Part shown: one piece after another, positions 7,863-17,034 of the stretch
How positions within the stretch are numbered: the first letter of the stretch is position 1
Layout of the letters: the number at the start of each line of letters is the position of its first letter
Source of the DNA: an uncultured Eubacteriales bacterium
GTDB lineage: Bacteria; Bacillota; Clostridia; Oscillospirales; Acutalibacteraceae
Direction: 5' to 3'
NCBI GenBank assembly: GCA_934630515.1
Contig: CAKTVV010000026.1
Coordinates: forward strand, 1-35,404
DNA length: 35,404 nucleotides
Program-made: the position numbers and the translations under genes
Notes under the pieces: model-generated
Seen by the model: the letters and a program-made list of their open reading frames with translations, nothing else
Told to the model about the DNA's origin: nothing
Databases searched by the model: none

Positions 7863-10748
7863 ATGAAAAAGACGATTGCGTGGCTCGCCTTGTGCGGGGT
7901 GCTGGTATCGGCTGTCCCTGTCGCCGCGGCGGCATCCGCCGCGGACACGGGCACGGTAGCCGCTACGGCGGATACCGCTGCCGAGGCGCAGACGATTCTC
8001 AGCTATAAGGCCTATCGTCAGCAGAATAACGCCATCCCGGAGGCCGCGGCGGAAACCAATCAGAGCGTAGAGGCAGCCGCCTTTACAGCCACCTCTGCCG
8101 ATGCCGGCATATCCGTCCTGGACGGATATGCCGGTGTCGCCGGTCCGCTGCTGCGGTGGGACACCACCGATGCCGGCGGCACGGTCACATGGCGCTTTAC
8201 GGTGCGCCGTACCGCCCGCTACCGTGTGCGGCTGACCTATTATGCGCTGGAGAACAGCTATAACGACATCAGCTTCGGTCTGCGTATCAACGGCGCTTAC
8301 CCGTTCCGCAGCTGTGAGCAGCTATCCGTCTGCAAAACCTGGACCAATGCGACCCAGGAATTCGCCACCGATGCCCAAGGCAATCAAAAACGACCGGCAG
8401 CGGTACAGGTGATGACGTGGCAGAGCAGCTTTTTGCAGGATAGTGAGGGACTGACGAACGATCCGTATACCTTTGTGTTTTGTGAGGGCGAAAACACGGT
8501 GACGCTGGAAGGCATCAGTATGGATGTGGTGCTGCGCAGCCTGACGCTGGAGGGGGTTCCCTCTATTCCGGATCATCAGACCTATCTTTCTGCCTGCCCC
8601 TCGGCGCAAACAGCGGATATAGCGGTGCAGCCGATCCTTCTGCAATGTGAGCAGACAACGGCTCGTTCCCATTCCTCCATTGCCCCGATGGAGGACCGCA
8701 GCCATGCGGACACAACCCCCTCCGATCCGGTCTATACCCGCTATAATTGTATCGGAGATTACAACTGGCAGACGCAGGGGCAATGGATTCGGTGGGATTT
8801 TACCGTCACGACAGCGGGATACTACAATATCGGTATGCGGGTGCGGCAGAATTATCAGCGGGGTTATTCCTCCGCCCGCCGCATCTATATCGACGGCGCC
8901 GTTCCTTTTACGGCGCTGCTGCAGGTTGAATTTCCCTATCAGCGCGGCTGGTATATGCGCACGCTGGGGGATGGCGAAAACGACTATGCTTTTTATTTTG
9001 AGGCAGGACAGCACTCCATCACCATGGAGGTGATTCCCGGCGATACGGCGACTCTCAGCGGCACGCTGCAGGAGAGCGTTACCGCATTGAATAAGATTTA
9101 CCGCAGCGTTATTATGCTGACGGGTACGTCGCCGGATCCTTATCGTGATTATTATCTGGGCGATGAAATTCCCGACTTGATCGAGAATATGACTGCCCAG
9201 CGGGATATTTTACAGGAACAGTACAACGGGCTGCAGAACAAATACGGCGGACGGGATGGGGACACGGCGACCCTGCAGCGTCTGATCGTGCAGCTAAGTG
9301 CGTTCATCGAGGACACCGACGCCATTGTGGAGGCGATCAGCAGCTTTTCCGATAACATCAGCAGCCTGTCCTCCTGGGTGGTGCGGCTGAAGGAGCAGCC
9401 CCTGAAGATGGATTACATAGAGATCAAGCCGGTGGGACGGAGATTTACCGATACTTCCGTCGGCTTCTTCGGCAGGGTGTCCTATGGGCTGCGCCAGTTT
9501 ATCGGATCGTTTATTCTGGACTATAACGCCGTGGGCGGCGATGCAGAAGCCGACGGAAAGCCGCTGGATGTGTGGATTTCGCTGGGGCGGGATCAATCCC
9601 AGCTGATTCGGGAAATGGTGGATACCGATTTTTCAAGCACCCACCGCACGCCGGTGAGCATCAAGCTTTCCAAGGGTTCGGTGATTCAGGCGACCTTTGC
9701 CGGCACCGGTCCGGACGTGGTGCTGTTTGCCGCCGCCGACCAGCCGGTGAATCTGGCGGTGCGGGGTGCTGTGCAGGAGGTCAGCCGGCTGGATCCGAAA
9801 AATGCGCTGCTCTCCCAGTTTTCCGAGGAGGAGCTGGTGGCGTTTCGCTATGGCGGCGGGCTGTATGGCGTGCCGCTGACAGCGGATATTCATATGATGT
9901 TTGTGCGCACGGACATTTTCGAGGAGCTGGGACTGACGATCCCGGAGACCTGGGAGCAGCTGGGACAGCTGATCCCGACGCTGCAGCGGCGCAATATGAA
10001 TGTCGGGCTGCCCAAGGTGACCATCGACGGGGCCGGCTTAAGCGTGTTCAACGCTCTGCTGCTGCAGGGCGGGCAGAATTACTACAACAACGACCTGTCC
10101 GCCACGGCGTTCGGCACGGAAACGGCGCTGGAGGCGTTTAAGGATTGGACATCGTATTACACCAAGTACGATGTGCCTATTGACTACGATTTTTATAACC
10201 GGTTCCGCTCCGGAGAGATTCCCATCGGCTTTGAGAGCTATACGCTGTATAACAAGCTGGCTGTGGCGGCGCCGGAGATCGCCGGTATGTGGAAGATGCT
10301 GCCGATGCCGGGTACCGCACAGGCGGACGGCACGGTGAATCGTGCGGCGTCGGTGACCTGTTCGGCGGCGCTGATCATGAATAATGGCTGCGACACGCAG
10401 GCGGCGTGGGAGTTCGTTTCCTGGTTCGCCGGGGCGGAGGCACAGGCCTCCTACGGACGGCGGCTGGAGGCGCTGGTGGGCGAGGCTGCCCGGTATAACA
10501 CGGCGAACCTGCAGGCAATCCGCCTGCTGCCCTGGACGCCGTCCGAGGCGTCGCTGATTCTGACGCAGATGCAGGCGGCTAAAGGAATTCCCCAAAGCAT
10601 CGCCAGCTATTATGTGACACGCAATCTGTATAACGCCTATCGCCGGGTAACGGTCAACAACACCAATCCCCGGGAGGTATTGTATCGGTACAATCGGCAA
10701 ATGAACGAAGAAATAGCTCGCAAACGCGAGGAATTCGGGCTGCAGTAA
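7863..10748 (+). CDS. Secreted CBM-CBM-helical-SBP fusion protein
   Basis: About 961 residues from the ATG at 7863. ATGs at 7854, 7860 and 7863 are in frame; the AAAGG at 7849-7853 touches the first, so 7860 or 7863 is the likelier start. A signal peptide (KKTIAWLALC core, then VAAAASAA) lacks a lipobox. Two jelly-roll, CBM6/35-like modules follow, near nt 8090-8550 (TARYRVRLTYYALE) and 8640-9060 (AGYYNIGMRVRQNY, later FYFEAGQHSITMEV). An alpha-helical stretch covers about nt 9090-9420, and a family 1 solute-binding domain runs from about nt 9545 to the end (PLDVWISLGRDQSQLI, GTGPDVVLFAA, LYGVPLTADIHMMFVRTDIF). A receptor fused to two binding modules is far longer than the usual 400-450 residues. 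It precedes the first permease pair, suggesting it captures polymer and feeds that importer. Confidence 0.88.
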   Translation: MKKTIAWLALCGVLVSAVPVAAAASAADTGTVAATADTAAEAQTILSYKAYRQQNNAIPEAAAETNQSVEAAAFTATSADAGISVLDGYAGVAGPLLRWDTTDAGGTVTWRFTVRRTARYRVRLTYYALENSYNDISFGLRINGAYPFRSCEQLSVCKTWTNATQEFATDAQGNQKRPAAVQVMTWQSSFLQDSEGLTNDPYTFVFCEGENTVTLEGISMDVVLRSLTLEGVPSIPDHQTYLSACPSAQTADIAVQPILLQCEQTTARSHSSIAPMEDRSHADTTPSDPVYTRYNCIGDYNWQTQGQWIRWDFTVTTAGYYNIGMRVRQNYQRGYSSARRIYIDGAVPFTALLQVEFPYQRGWYMRTLGDGENDYAFYFEAGQHSITMEVIPGDTATLSGTLQESVTALNKIYRSVIMLTGTSPDPYRDYYLGDEIPDLIENMTAQRDILQEQYNGLQNKYGGRDGDTATLQRLIVQLSAFIEDTDAIVEAISSFSDNISSLSSWVVRLKEQPLKMDYIEIKPVGRRFTDTSVGFFGRVSYGLRQFIGSFILDYNAVGGDAEADGKPLDVWISLGRDQSQLIREMVDTDFSSTHRTPVSIKLSKGSVIQATFAGTGPDVVLFAAADQPVNLAVRGAVQEVSRLDPKNALLSQFSEEELVAFRYGGGLYGVPLTADIHMMFVRTDIFEELGLTIPETWEQLGQLIPTLQRRNMNVGLPKVTIDGAGLSVFNALLLQGGQNYYNNDLSATAFGTETALEAFKDWTSYYTKYDVPIDYDFYNRFRSGEIPIGFESYTLYNKLAVAAPEIAGMWKMLPMPGTAQADGTVNRAASVTCSAALIMNNGCDTQAAWEFVSWFAGAEAQASYGRRLEALVGEAARYNTANLQAIRLLPWTPSEASLILTQMQAAKGIPQSIASYYVTRNLYNAYRRVTVNNTNPREVLYRYNRQMNEEIARKREEFGLQ

Positions 10749-10767
10749 GCAAGGGAGGTATCCTTAG

Positions 10768-11682
10768 GTGGAACAAACGGTAAGCCGGAAAACGCTCTGG
10801 CGCAACATCAAAAAAAACCAGGATAACTACCTGATGCTGGTGCCGTATTCGGTGTTTTTCATCGTATTTACGGTCGTGCCGATTCTGGTGGCTATCTATC
10901 TGAGCTTTACCTATTTCAATCTGCTGCAGCCGCCGCAGTTTCGCGGCCTGTTCAACTATGCCCGCCTATTTCTGGAGGATGAGGTTTTTCTCAAATCGCT
11001 GAAGAATACGCTGGTGTTTGCCGTTATTACCGGCCCCATCAGTTATTTCCTGTGTATCCTGTTTGCGTGGCTCATCAATGAGCTGGACGCGGTGATGCGG
11101 AATATTATGACGCTGATTTTTTATGCGCCGTCCATATCCGGGTCGCTGTATGTGATTTGGAGCTTTATCTTCAGCGGCGACAGCTACGGGCTGGTCAACA
11201 GCACGCTGCTGCGGCTGGGAATCATTGCTGAGCCGGTGCTGTGGCTGACCGACCCCCGCTATGCGCTGGGCGTGATCATCGTGGTGCAGATCTGGCTGTC
11301 CTTGGGCACATCGTTTCTGGCGATGATTGCCGGTCTGCAGGGCGTGGACAAGAGCCTGTATGAGGCGGGAGCCATCGACGGCATCCGCAACCGGTTTCAG
11401 GAGCTGATGAAGATCACGCTGCCCTCCATGGGGCCGTCGCTGATGTTCGCGGCGGTGATGCAGATCTCCGGTTCTTTTTCTGTGGGTATGATCTGTAATG
11501 CACTGGCAGGCTTTCCCAGCACAGACTATTGCGCCTCAACCATCGTGACCCACATTATGGACTATGGGAACAACCGGTATGAGATGGGCTATGCCTGCGC
11601 TGTGGCAACGGTGCTGTTTTTGATGATGTTTACGATGGATCGGCTGGTCAGGCTGGTGCTCAGGCGTTTCAGCAACGGCTGA
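10768..11682 (+). CDS. Sugar ABC transporter permease, UgpA/MalF type (first pair)
   Basis: 304 residues with a GTG start preceded by AAGGGAGGT. About six TM helices are visible, the first at residues 18-42 (LMLVPYSVFFIVFTVVPILV). The cytoplasmic EAA loop, which contacts the ATPase, reads YEAGAIDGIRNRFQELMKITLPSM, shown here in two parts: YEAGAIDGIRN and FQELMKITLPSM. The architecture fits the binding-protein-dependent carbohydrate permeases of the UgpA/LacF/MalF group. It begins 20 nt after the CBM-SBP fusion gene and is followed 25 nt later by its UgpE-type partner. No ATPase gene accompanies them, which is common for Firmicutes sugar importers that share one MsmX-like ATPase. Confidence 0.93.
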   Translation: MEQTVSRKTLWRNIKKNQDNYLMLVPYSVFFIVFTVVPILVAIYLSFTYFNLLQPPQFRGLFNYARLFLEDEVFLKSLKNTLVFAVITGPISYFLCILFAWLINELDAVMRNIMTLIFYAPSISGSLYVIWSFIFSGDSYGLVNSTLLRLGIIAEPVLWLTDPRYALGVIIVVQIWLSLGTSFLAMIAGLQGVDKSLYEAGAIDGIRNRFQELMKITLPSMGPSLMFAAVMQISGSFSVGMICNALAGFPSTDYCASTIVTHIMDYGNNRYEMGYACAVATVLFLMMFTMDRLVRLVLRRFSNG

Positions 11683-11707
11683 AACAGGGGAAGGAGCGAA
11701 TAAACCG

Positions 11708-12598
11708 ATGAAACGAACGGGACCGGCGTCGGCGCCGATGAAAAGCGGAAAAAGCGGCATCCGGATCGCCCGATCACGGGGCGGCGATATAGGGGTGTTT
11801 CTGTTTTTGCTGATTACCGGGGCGCTGATGTTTTTGCCCTTTCTCTATGCGGTGGTGCAATCCATCAAGCCGGTGGACGAGATCTTTATTTACCCGCCCC
11901 GGTTTTTTGTGACCAGCCCTACCTCGGACAACTTTCTTTCGCTGTTTGATTTGGTGGAAAATTCCCGCATTCCCTTTTCCCGGTATCTGTTCAACAGCGT
12001 GTTTGTTACCGGCGTGGCAACGGCGGCGCACGTGATTTTCGCCTCCATGGCGGCGTTCCCGCTGGCAAAAGCGCGCTTTCCCGGTTCGCGGCCGTATTTC
12101 GGGATCATCGTGGTGTCGCTGCTGTTCACCACGCAGGTCACCTCGCTGCCGCTGTACATTGTGATGGCGCGGCTGCATTTGGTGGATACCTACGGCGCCA
12201 TTATTTTTCCCGCCATCGGATCATCGTTGGGGCTGTTTTTGATGAAACAGTTTATGGAGGGGATACCGGACGCCATGATCGAGGCGGCTCGGGTGGATGG
12301 CGCCGGTACGCTGCGTATCTTCTGGCGTATCGTGATGCCCAATGTCAAGCCCGCTTGGCTGACCTGCCTGATTTTTGCCTTTCAGACGGTGTGGAATGAT
12401 GAGGGCTCCAACTATGTTTATAATGAGTCGCTGAAGGTGTTGCCGACGATGCTGCATCAGATCAGCGACGGAGGTATCGCCCGCGTGGGCGAGGCGGCGG
12501 CTGCCGCCGTGGTGCTGATGATCCCGCCGATCGTCATTTTTATCTGCTCCCAGTCACAGATTTTGGAGACGATGGCTCACTCCGGTATGAAGGATTGA
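11708..12598 (+). CDS. Sugar ABC transporter permease, UgpE/MalG type (first pair)
   Basis: 296 residues. The ATG is preceded by AAGGAG with a spacing of about 11 nt. TM helices are evident from about residue 35 (IGVFLFLLITGALMFLPFLY). The EAA loop is IEAARVDGAGTLRIFWRIVMP, typical of the MalG/UgpE partner of sugar importers. A periplasm-facing loop carries IYPPRFFVTSPTSDNF, the usual x-P-x-x-x-(T/S)-x-x-N-(F/Y) entry of this family. It forms the heterodimeric channel with the preceding permease. The cytoplasmic N-terminus is longer and more basic than usual. Confidence 0.93.
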   Translation: MKRTGPASAPMKSGKSGIRIARSRGGDIGVFLFLLITGALMFLPFLYAVVQSIKPVDEIFIYPPRFFVTSPTSDNFLSLFDLVENSRIPFSRYLFNSVFVTGVATAAHVIFASMAAFPLAKARFPGSRPYFGIIVVSLLFTTQVTSLPLYIVMARLHLVDTYGAIIFPAIGSSLGLFLMKQFMEGIPDAMIEAARVDGAGTLRIFWRIVMPNVKPAWLTCLIFAFQTVWNDEGSNYVYNESLKVLPTMLHQISDGGIARVGEAAAAAVVLMIPPIVIFICSQSQILETMAHSGMKD

Positions 12599-12624
12599 TC
12601 CAACCGGAAAGGAGGAAATGTGCA

Positions 12625-14127
12625 TTGAAGCGTGTGCTGTGTATGCTGCTGGTGGCGGCGATGCTGGGCTGCGGCCTGGCGGCGGTAGCCGAACCTTACC
12701 AGAGTTATATTTATAACGCTTATGACGAACCGGTCTATGCGCCGGATTTGTATACGGTGCGGAATACCTGGTCCGGCGGTTCTCTTGATATCGGTGAGCT
12801 GAATGAACCGGGTGGACTGGTTTGCGGTGCTGACGGCTACCTGTATCTAACCGATACGAAGAATAACCGTATCATTCGTTTGTCCCCGGATCTGACGGAA
12901 AAGACGGTGTATACCACCTTTACCCGTGGGGAGGAAACGCTGACTTTGAATGGGCCGCGCGCCGTGTTTGCCACCGGTGACGGCACGCTGTATATTGCCG
13001 ATACCGGCGCCCGGCGTATTTTGATCGGTAACGTGGACGGCACGGTGCGTGCGGTGTTGGAAAAGCCTCAATCGGAGCTGTTTCCGGCAGACAAGGAGTT
13101 CTTGCCCACCGATTTGGTGGTTACCGGCACCGGAGTGCTGTATGCGCTGTGCGACGGCATTTATCAGGGCGCTGTGGTGTTTGATGAGGAGCATCAGTTT
13201 TCCGGCTTTTTCGGTAGCAACACGGTGGAGATTACCTTGCAGGTGATTGCCGAAAGCCTCTGGAAAAAAATAGCCACCAAGGAGCAGCGCTCCCGAATGG
13301 CGCGCTATGTGCCGGTGCAGTATTCGTCCATCGCCATCGACGAGGAGGATTTTGTGTATACCACGGTGGCGTCCACAGAGGACCCCGCCTCCCGGGTGCG
13401 GCGGCTGAACCCGTTGGGCAACAATATTCTGGTGGGTACAGACGGTCGCACCCTGACCTTTGGAGATCCGGAAAAGACCACCTACGCCGGTTCGACCGAG
13501 GTGACCACCCTGACCTCGGTGGCGGTGTGCGGCAGCGGTATGTTTGCCGTGCTGGATCGCACAGGCTGCAAGGTCTTTGTCTATAGCCGGGACGGGGATT
13601 TGCTGAGTGTATTTGGAGGACCGGGTAATTTCGAAGGCTGTTTTGTGGACCCCACGGCGCTGTGCTTTTCCGGAACGGATTTGCTGGTGCTGGATCAGAA
13701 GAAAGGTGTGATCACCACCTTTTCTCTGACCAGCTACGGTGAAAAGCTGCTGCAAGCGCTGGAGGTCTATATGGATGGACGCTATGCCGAATCGCTGCCG
13801 CTGTGGCAGGAGGTGCTGCGATACGATGCGGGCAGCTATTTGGCGGCGTTGGGCTATGGCAAAGCGCTGTATCAGCTGGGCGATTATGAGCAGGCAATGG
13901 GGTATTTCGAGCGGGCGAATGACAAAAGTCGGTATTCCGATGCCTATCAGGAAAAGCTCAGCCGGGAAATGCGGGCGCACTTTACCGGTATTGTGGTAAC
14001 GGCGGCGCTGGTGATTGCCGTGCCGCTCGTGTTGCTGCGCCGCCAGCGCGGCAAGCGGATGGTTGCGTGGCTAAAGCGCCGCCGGAAACAGAAAAAGGGG
14101 GGAGCCATATGCGATACGAAACCATGA
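12625..14127 (+). CDS. NHL-repeat / TPR membrane protein
   Basis: 500 residues from a TTG start at 12625, chosen because GGAGG (12611-12615) stands 9 nt upstream and a clean signal peptide follows (KRVLCMLLVAAMLGC, AVAEP cleavage). An in-frame TTG at 12595 has no ribosome binding site. The extracytoplasmic half holds NHL/beta-propeller repeats (ELNEPGGLVCGADGYLYLTD, GDGTLYIADTGARRI, CFSGTDLLVLDQ). Next is a TPR-like helical pair near nt 13745-13950 (EVYMDGRYAESLPLWQEVL, ALYQLGDYEQAMGYFERA). A TM helix near nt 13985-14040 is followed by a strongly basic tail (RRQRGKRMVAWLKRRRKQKK). It lies between the first permease pair and a Yip1 protein and overlaps the latter by 19 nt. A scaffold or sensor role beside the importer is plausible; no enzyme signature is seen. 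Confidence 0.82.
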   Translation: MKRVLCMLLVAAMLGCGLAAVAEPYQSYIYNAYDEPVYAPDLYTVRNTWSGGSLDIGELNEPGGLVCGADGYLYLTDTKNNRIIRLSPDLTEKTVYTTFTRGEETLTLNGPRAVFATGDGTLYIADTGARRILIGNVDGTVRAVLEKPQSELFPADKEFLPTDLVVTGTGVLYALCDGIYQGAVVFDEEHQFSGFFGSNTVEITLQVIAESLWKKIATKEQRSRMARYVPVQYSSIAIDEEDFVYTTVASTEDPASRVRRLNPLGNNILVGTDGRTLTFGDPEKTTYAGSTEVTTLTSVAVCGSGMFAVLDRTGCKVFVYSRDGDLLSVFGGPGNFEGCFVDPTALCFSGTDLLVLDQKKGVITTFSLTSYGEKLLQALEVYMDGRYAESLPLWQEVLRYDAGSYLAALGYGKALYQLGDYEQAMGYFERANDKSRYSDAYQEKLSREMRAHFTGIVVTAALVIAVPLVLLRRQRGKRMVAWLKRRRKQKKGGAICDTKP

Positions 14128-14741
14128 GCAAGACTCGGTATTTGTTTTATATCCCCTTTCATCCGGTGACCGGGTTTGAGGAGATGAAATTCAACCATAA
14201 GGGCTCCCTGAAGCTGGCGAATCTGCTGTGTGTGCTTACCTGCGTGGCAGTGGTCGTGCAGCAGGTGCTGGCGGCCTTCCTTTTCCGGCGCGATCGGGTG
14301 GAGGATATCAATGTCCTGTGGCTGGTAGCGGGAGCGGTGGGGCTGATGTTCCTGTTTGCTCTGGGGAATTGGCTGTTCTGTACGCTGCTGGACGGCAAAG
14401 GACGGTTCTCGGAGATATGGGTGGTGACCTGCTATTCGATGCTGCCTTTTGTGGCGGGGTCGATTCCGTTGACGCTGCTCGGGCATTTGTTTACCGCAGA
14501 GCAGGCCTTCTTCTATCACGCAATGCTGGTGCTTTTATATGCGTGGAGCGGGCTGCTGTTATTTATCGGGACGATGTGTGTGCATCAGTTTACCATTTCC
14601 AAAACCATTCTGACGCTGTTTTTCACGTTGGTGGGAATCGTGATTATGCTGTTTTTGCTGCTGTTGATGTTTACGCTGCTGCAAAATGTATACAGCTTTT
14701 TCGTGACGTTGTATAATGAGATTTCATTCCGTATTTCCTGA
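14109..14741 (+). CDS. Yip1-family membrane protein
   Basis: 210 residues from the ATG at 14109, which has AAAGGGGGGAG (14094-14104) at good spacing; an upstream in-frame GTG (14067) lies inside the previous gene without a ribosome binding site. The N-terminus YIPFHPVTGFEEMKFNHKGS, then LKLANLL, matches the Pfam Yip1 pattern (P-x-x-x-F-x-x-(I/M), then S and a first TM). About five TM helices follow, with short loops. Bacterial Yip1-domain proteins have no established biochemical role; they recur near ABC transporters and secretion genes. The 19-nt overlap with the NHL/TPR gene points to stoichiometric production of the two, so a joint membrane complex is a reasonable guess. Confidence 0.78.
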   Translation: MRYETMSKTRYLFYIPFHPVTGFEEMKFNHKGSLKLANLLCVLTCVAVVVQQVLAAFLFRRDRVEDINVLWLVAGAVGLMFLFALGNWLFCTLLDGKGRFSEIWVVTCYSMLPFVAGSIPLTLLGHLFTAEQAFFYHAMLVLLYAWSGLLLFIGTMCVHQFTISKTILTLFFTLVGIVIMLFLLLLMFTLLQNVYSFFVTLYNEISFRIS

Positions 14742-14756
14742 ACGGAGGCCTGATCC

Positions 14757-17021
14757 ATGAGAAAAAGACTGATTGTTTTCGGTATGATAGGGGTGCTTTG
14801 CTTGCAGCTGCTGGGCTGCGGCGCCGGCAGCCCGACCATTTCCGAAAGCCAAGCGCCGACTGCGGTTGAAACCGGGGATGGTCGGGCGCCCTCACCGGAA
14901 ATACAGGCGCTTTGTCTGCCGGAGTTGGCTGGGATGACCGCTGTGGCGGAAAATGACCGGCTGGCGTTGTTTGCCGGACAGGAGGACGGTCGGATAGCAC
15001 TTTATGTCAAGCAGACCGGAGCGGTCTGGAGCTCGGCTCCGTTGCTGGATGAGACGGATGAGCGGCTGACGGAGGCGCAGCGGCGTCTGCTGCGCTCGCC
15101 CATTGACATTTTGTATTATAACGCCTCCAACACGGAGCAGGAGCGCAACGGACAGATCGCATCCATTGGTAAGGACGGGCTTATTTGTACCGTAGAGGAT
15201 CATTGTCTGCGCTTTGTGTATATTTTCCCCGATGACGGGATCCAGATCACGGTAGAATTCCGGTTGAACGGCGACGGCCTTTCGGTGAGCATACCGCTGG
15301 ATAAAATCGTGGAAGGCGAGGGAAACCGCCTGACCGAGATTTCCTTGCTGCCGTATTTCGGGTGCGGCACGCTGGATGACGAGGGGTATCTGCTGGTGCC
15401 GGATGGCAGCGGCGGCCTGATTCGGATGAACAACGGAAAAAGCGCCGGCGCACCTATTGAGGAGCCGCTTTATGGCAACGACATTGTGGTGAACAGCGAG
15501 CGCCAGGAGGCACTGCGCCAGCAGATGTCGCTGCCGGTGCTGGGCATCCGTCGCAACGGCAGCGGGCTGCTGAGCATCGTCACCGAGGGAGATGCCAGCG
15601 CATCGGTCAACGCCTATACGGCGGGGATGAAACGGCGGCTGAATTGTGCGTATTTTTCCTTCAGTTATCGAGCAACCGATTCGGTGGTGCTGGATAGCTC
15701 CTCCAAAAACGCCAAGCTGGTGAAGCTGATTGCCGATGCCCCGACCTCTGCTGAGCGCTTTACGCTGCGGCTGGTGCCGCTGACCGGCGCGGGCGACTAT
15801 GTGGAGATGGCGGCCCGATATCGCACCTATCTGATCGATGAACAGGGGGTGCAGGCATCGGATAATGCCTCCCGTCGCCCGCTGTATGTGGATTGCTATG
15901 GTGCGCTGCAAAAGCAGGGGACGGTGCTGTGCGTGCCGGCAACCGTGACGGTTCCGCTGACCTCCTATGCACAGGCGGGCGAAATGATGGCAGCTTTGCT
16001 TGACGCCGGCATTGACGATGTGGTGTTTTCCTATGACGGATGGACGCCGGGAGGCATAACCGGTCCGCTGCCGACAAAGGGCAAATACGAGAGCCGGCTG
16101 GGCGGACGCAAGGCTTTTGCGACGCTCACCCGGCAGGCGGCGGAATTGGGCGTGACCTTTGTGCCGAATGTGGGGGTGACGGATCTGTATACCTCCGGCA
16201 ACGGCTACAGCAAAAGCCGCACGGCGGCGGCGCTGCTCAACGGCACCCCCGGCTTGCAGTATACCTACAATCTGTCCAATCGGCTGCGGGATAAAACGCT
16301 GACACCGTATTACCTGGTGTCCCCGCAGCAGTATACCGGGGTGTTGCAGCGCTTTTTTGCCAGCTACGATACGACGGGCGTGTCCGCCGTTGGTTTGAAG
16401 AAGAACGGTTGGGCGCTGTATTCGGATCATCACCGGGTGAGCATCGACCGACAGCAGGCAAAGACGATGGTGCTGGATGCCTGCCGTTATGCTCGCCAGC
16501 GGACCGGTGAGTTGCTGACCCAGAATGCAAATGGGTATACGGCGGCGGTGTCCGATTGGATTCTTCAGGCGCCCTCCCAGAGCAGCGGCTATGACATTGA
16601 GGATGAATCGGTGCCGTTTTATGCGCTGGTGTTCAGTGGGCTGAAAAGCTATTCGCTGGAGGCGACAAACCTTTCCGCGGATGTGCAGAGTGTTCTGCTG
16701 CGGGCGATTGAAACGGGCGCCAGCCTGTCCTACGCATTCACGGCGCAGAACAGCGCCGAAACCGAAAACACGTATCTGGCATCCATCTATTCCTCGGATT
16801 ACCACGAATGGCTGGAAACAGCGGCGGAGCAATATGCAGCGCTGCGCACCGTGCAGCAGGCCACCGGCGGAACGGCGATGGTGGCGCACAGCCGGCTTGC
16901 TGCTGGGGTATACGAAACGGCGTTTGCTAACGGTGCCCGGGTACGGGTGAATTATCAAAAGACTGCTTATACCGATGCGGCGGGCACGGTGGAGGCTATG
17001 AACTATCAGATTATCCGGTGA
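14757..17021 (+). CDS. DUF5696-type lipoprotein, possible glycoside hydrolase
   Basis: 754 residues. Lipoprotein signal with Cys21 (QLLGC). The first 300 residues are beta-rich with a GSGGLIRMNNGK loop, as in the beta-sandwich that precedes many hydrolase barrels. The middle has alternating strands and helices with candidate barrel strands: YVDCYGAL, DVVFSYDGWTPGG, VTFVPNVGVTDLY and VSAVGLKKNGWALYSD. The end (YETAFANGARVRVNYQKT) resembles the C-terminal beta-sandwich of glycosidases. From memory this layout matches the DUF5696 proteins found beside sugar transporters in Paenibacillus and Clostridia. Acid residues in these strands could be catalytic, but I cannot assign them. Gene order (directly before the second permease pair, 13 nt) supports a function in oligosaccharide processing or handover at the membrane. 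Confidence 0.75.
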   Translation: MRKRLIVFGMIGVLCLQLLGCGAGSPTISESQAPTAVETGDGRAPSPEIQALCLPELAGMTAVAENDRLALFAGQEDGRIALYVKQTGAVWSSAPLLDETDERLTEAQRRLLRSPIDILYYNASNTEQERNGQIASIGKDGLICTVEDHCLRFVYIFPDDGIQITVEFRLNGDGLSVSIPLDKIVEGEGNRLTEISLLPYFGCGTLDDEGYLLVPDGSGGLIRMNNGKSAGAPIEEPLYGNDIVVNSERQEALRQQMSLPVLGIRRNGSGLLSIVTEGDASASVNAYTAGMKRRLNCAYFSFSYRATDSVVLDSSSKNAKLVKLIADAPTSAERFTLRLVPLTGAGDYVEMAARYRTYLIDEQGVQASDNASRRPLYVDCYGALQKQGTVLCVPATVTVPLTSYAQAGEMMAALLDAGIDDVVFSYDGWTPGGITGPLPTKGKYESRLGGRKAFATLTRQAAELGVTFVPNVGVTDLYTSGNGYSKSRTAAALLNGTPGLQYTYNLSNRLRDKTLTPYYLVSPQQYTGVLQRFFASYDTTGVSAVGLKKNGWALYSDHHRVSIDRQQAKTMVLDACRYARQRTGELLTQNANGYTAAVSDWILQAPSQSSGYDIEDESVPFYALVFSGLKSYSLEATNLSADVQSVLLRAIETGASLSYAFTAQNSAETENTYLASIYSSDYHEWLETAAEQYAALRTVQQATGGTAMVAHSRLAAGVYETAFANGARVRVNYQKTAYTDAAGTVEAMNYQIIR

Positions 17022-17034
17022 GGGGGTGGGAAAA

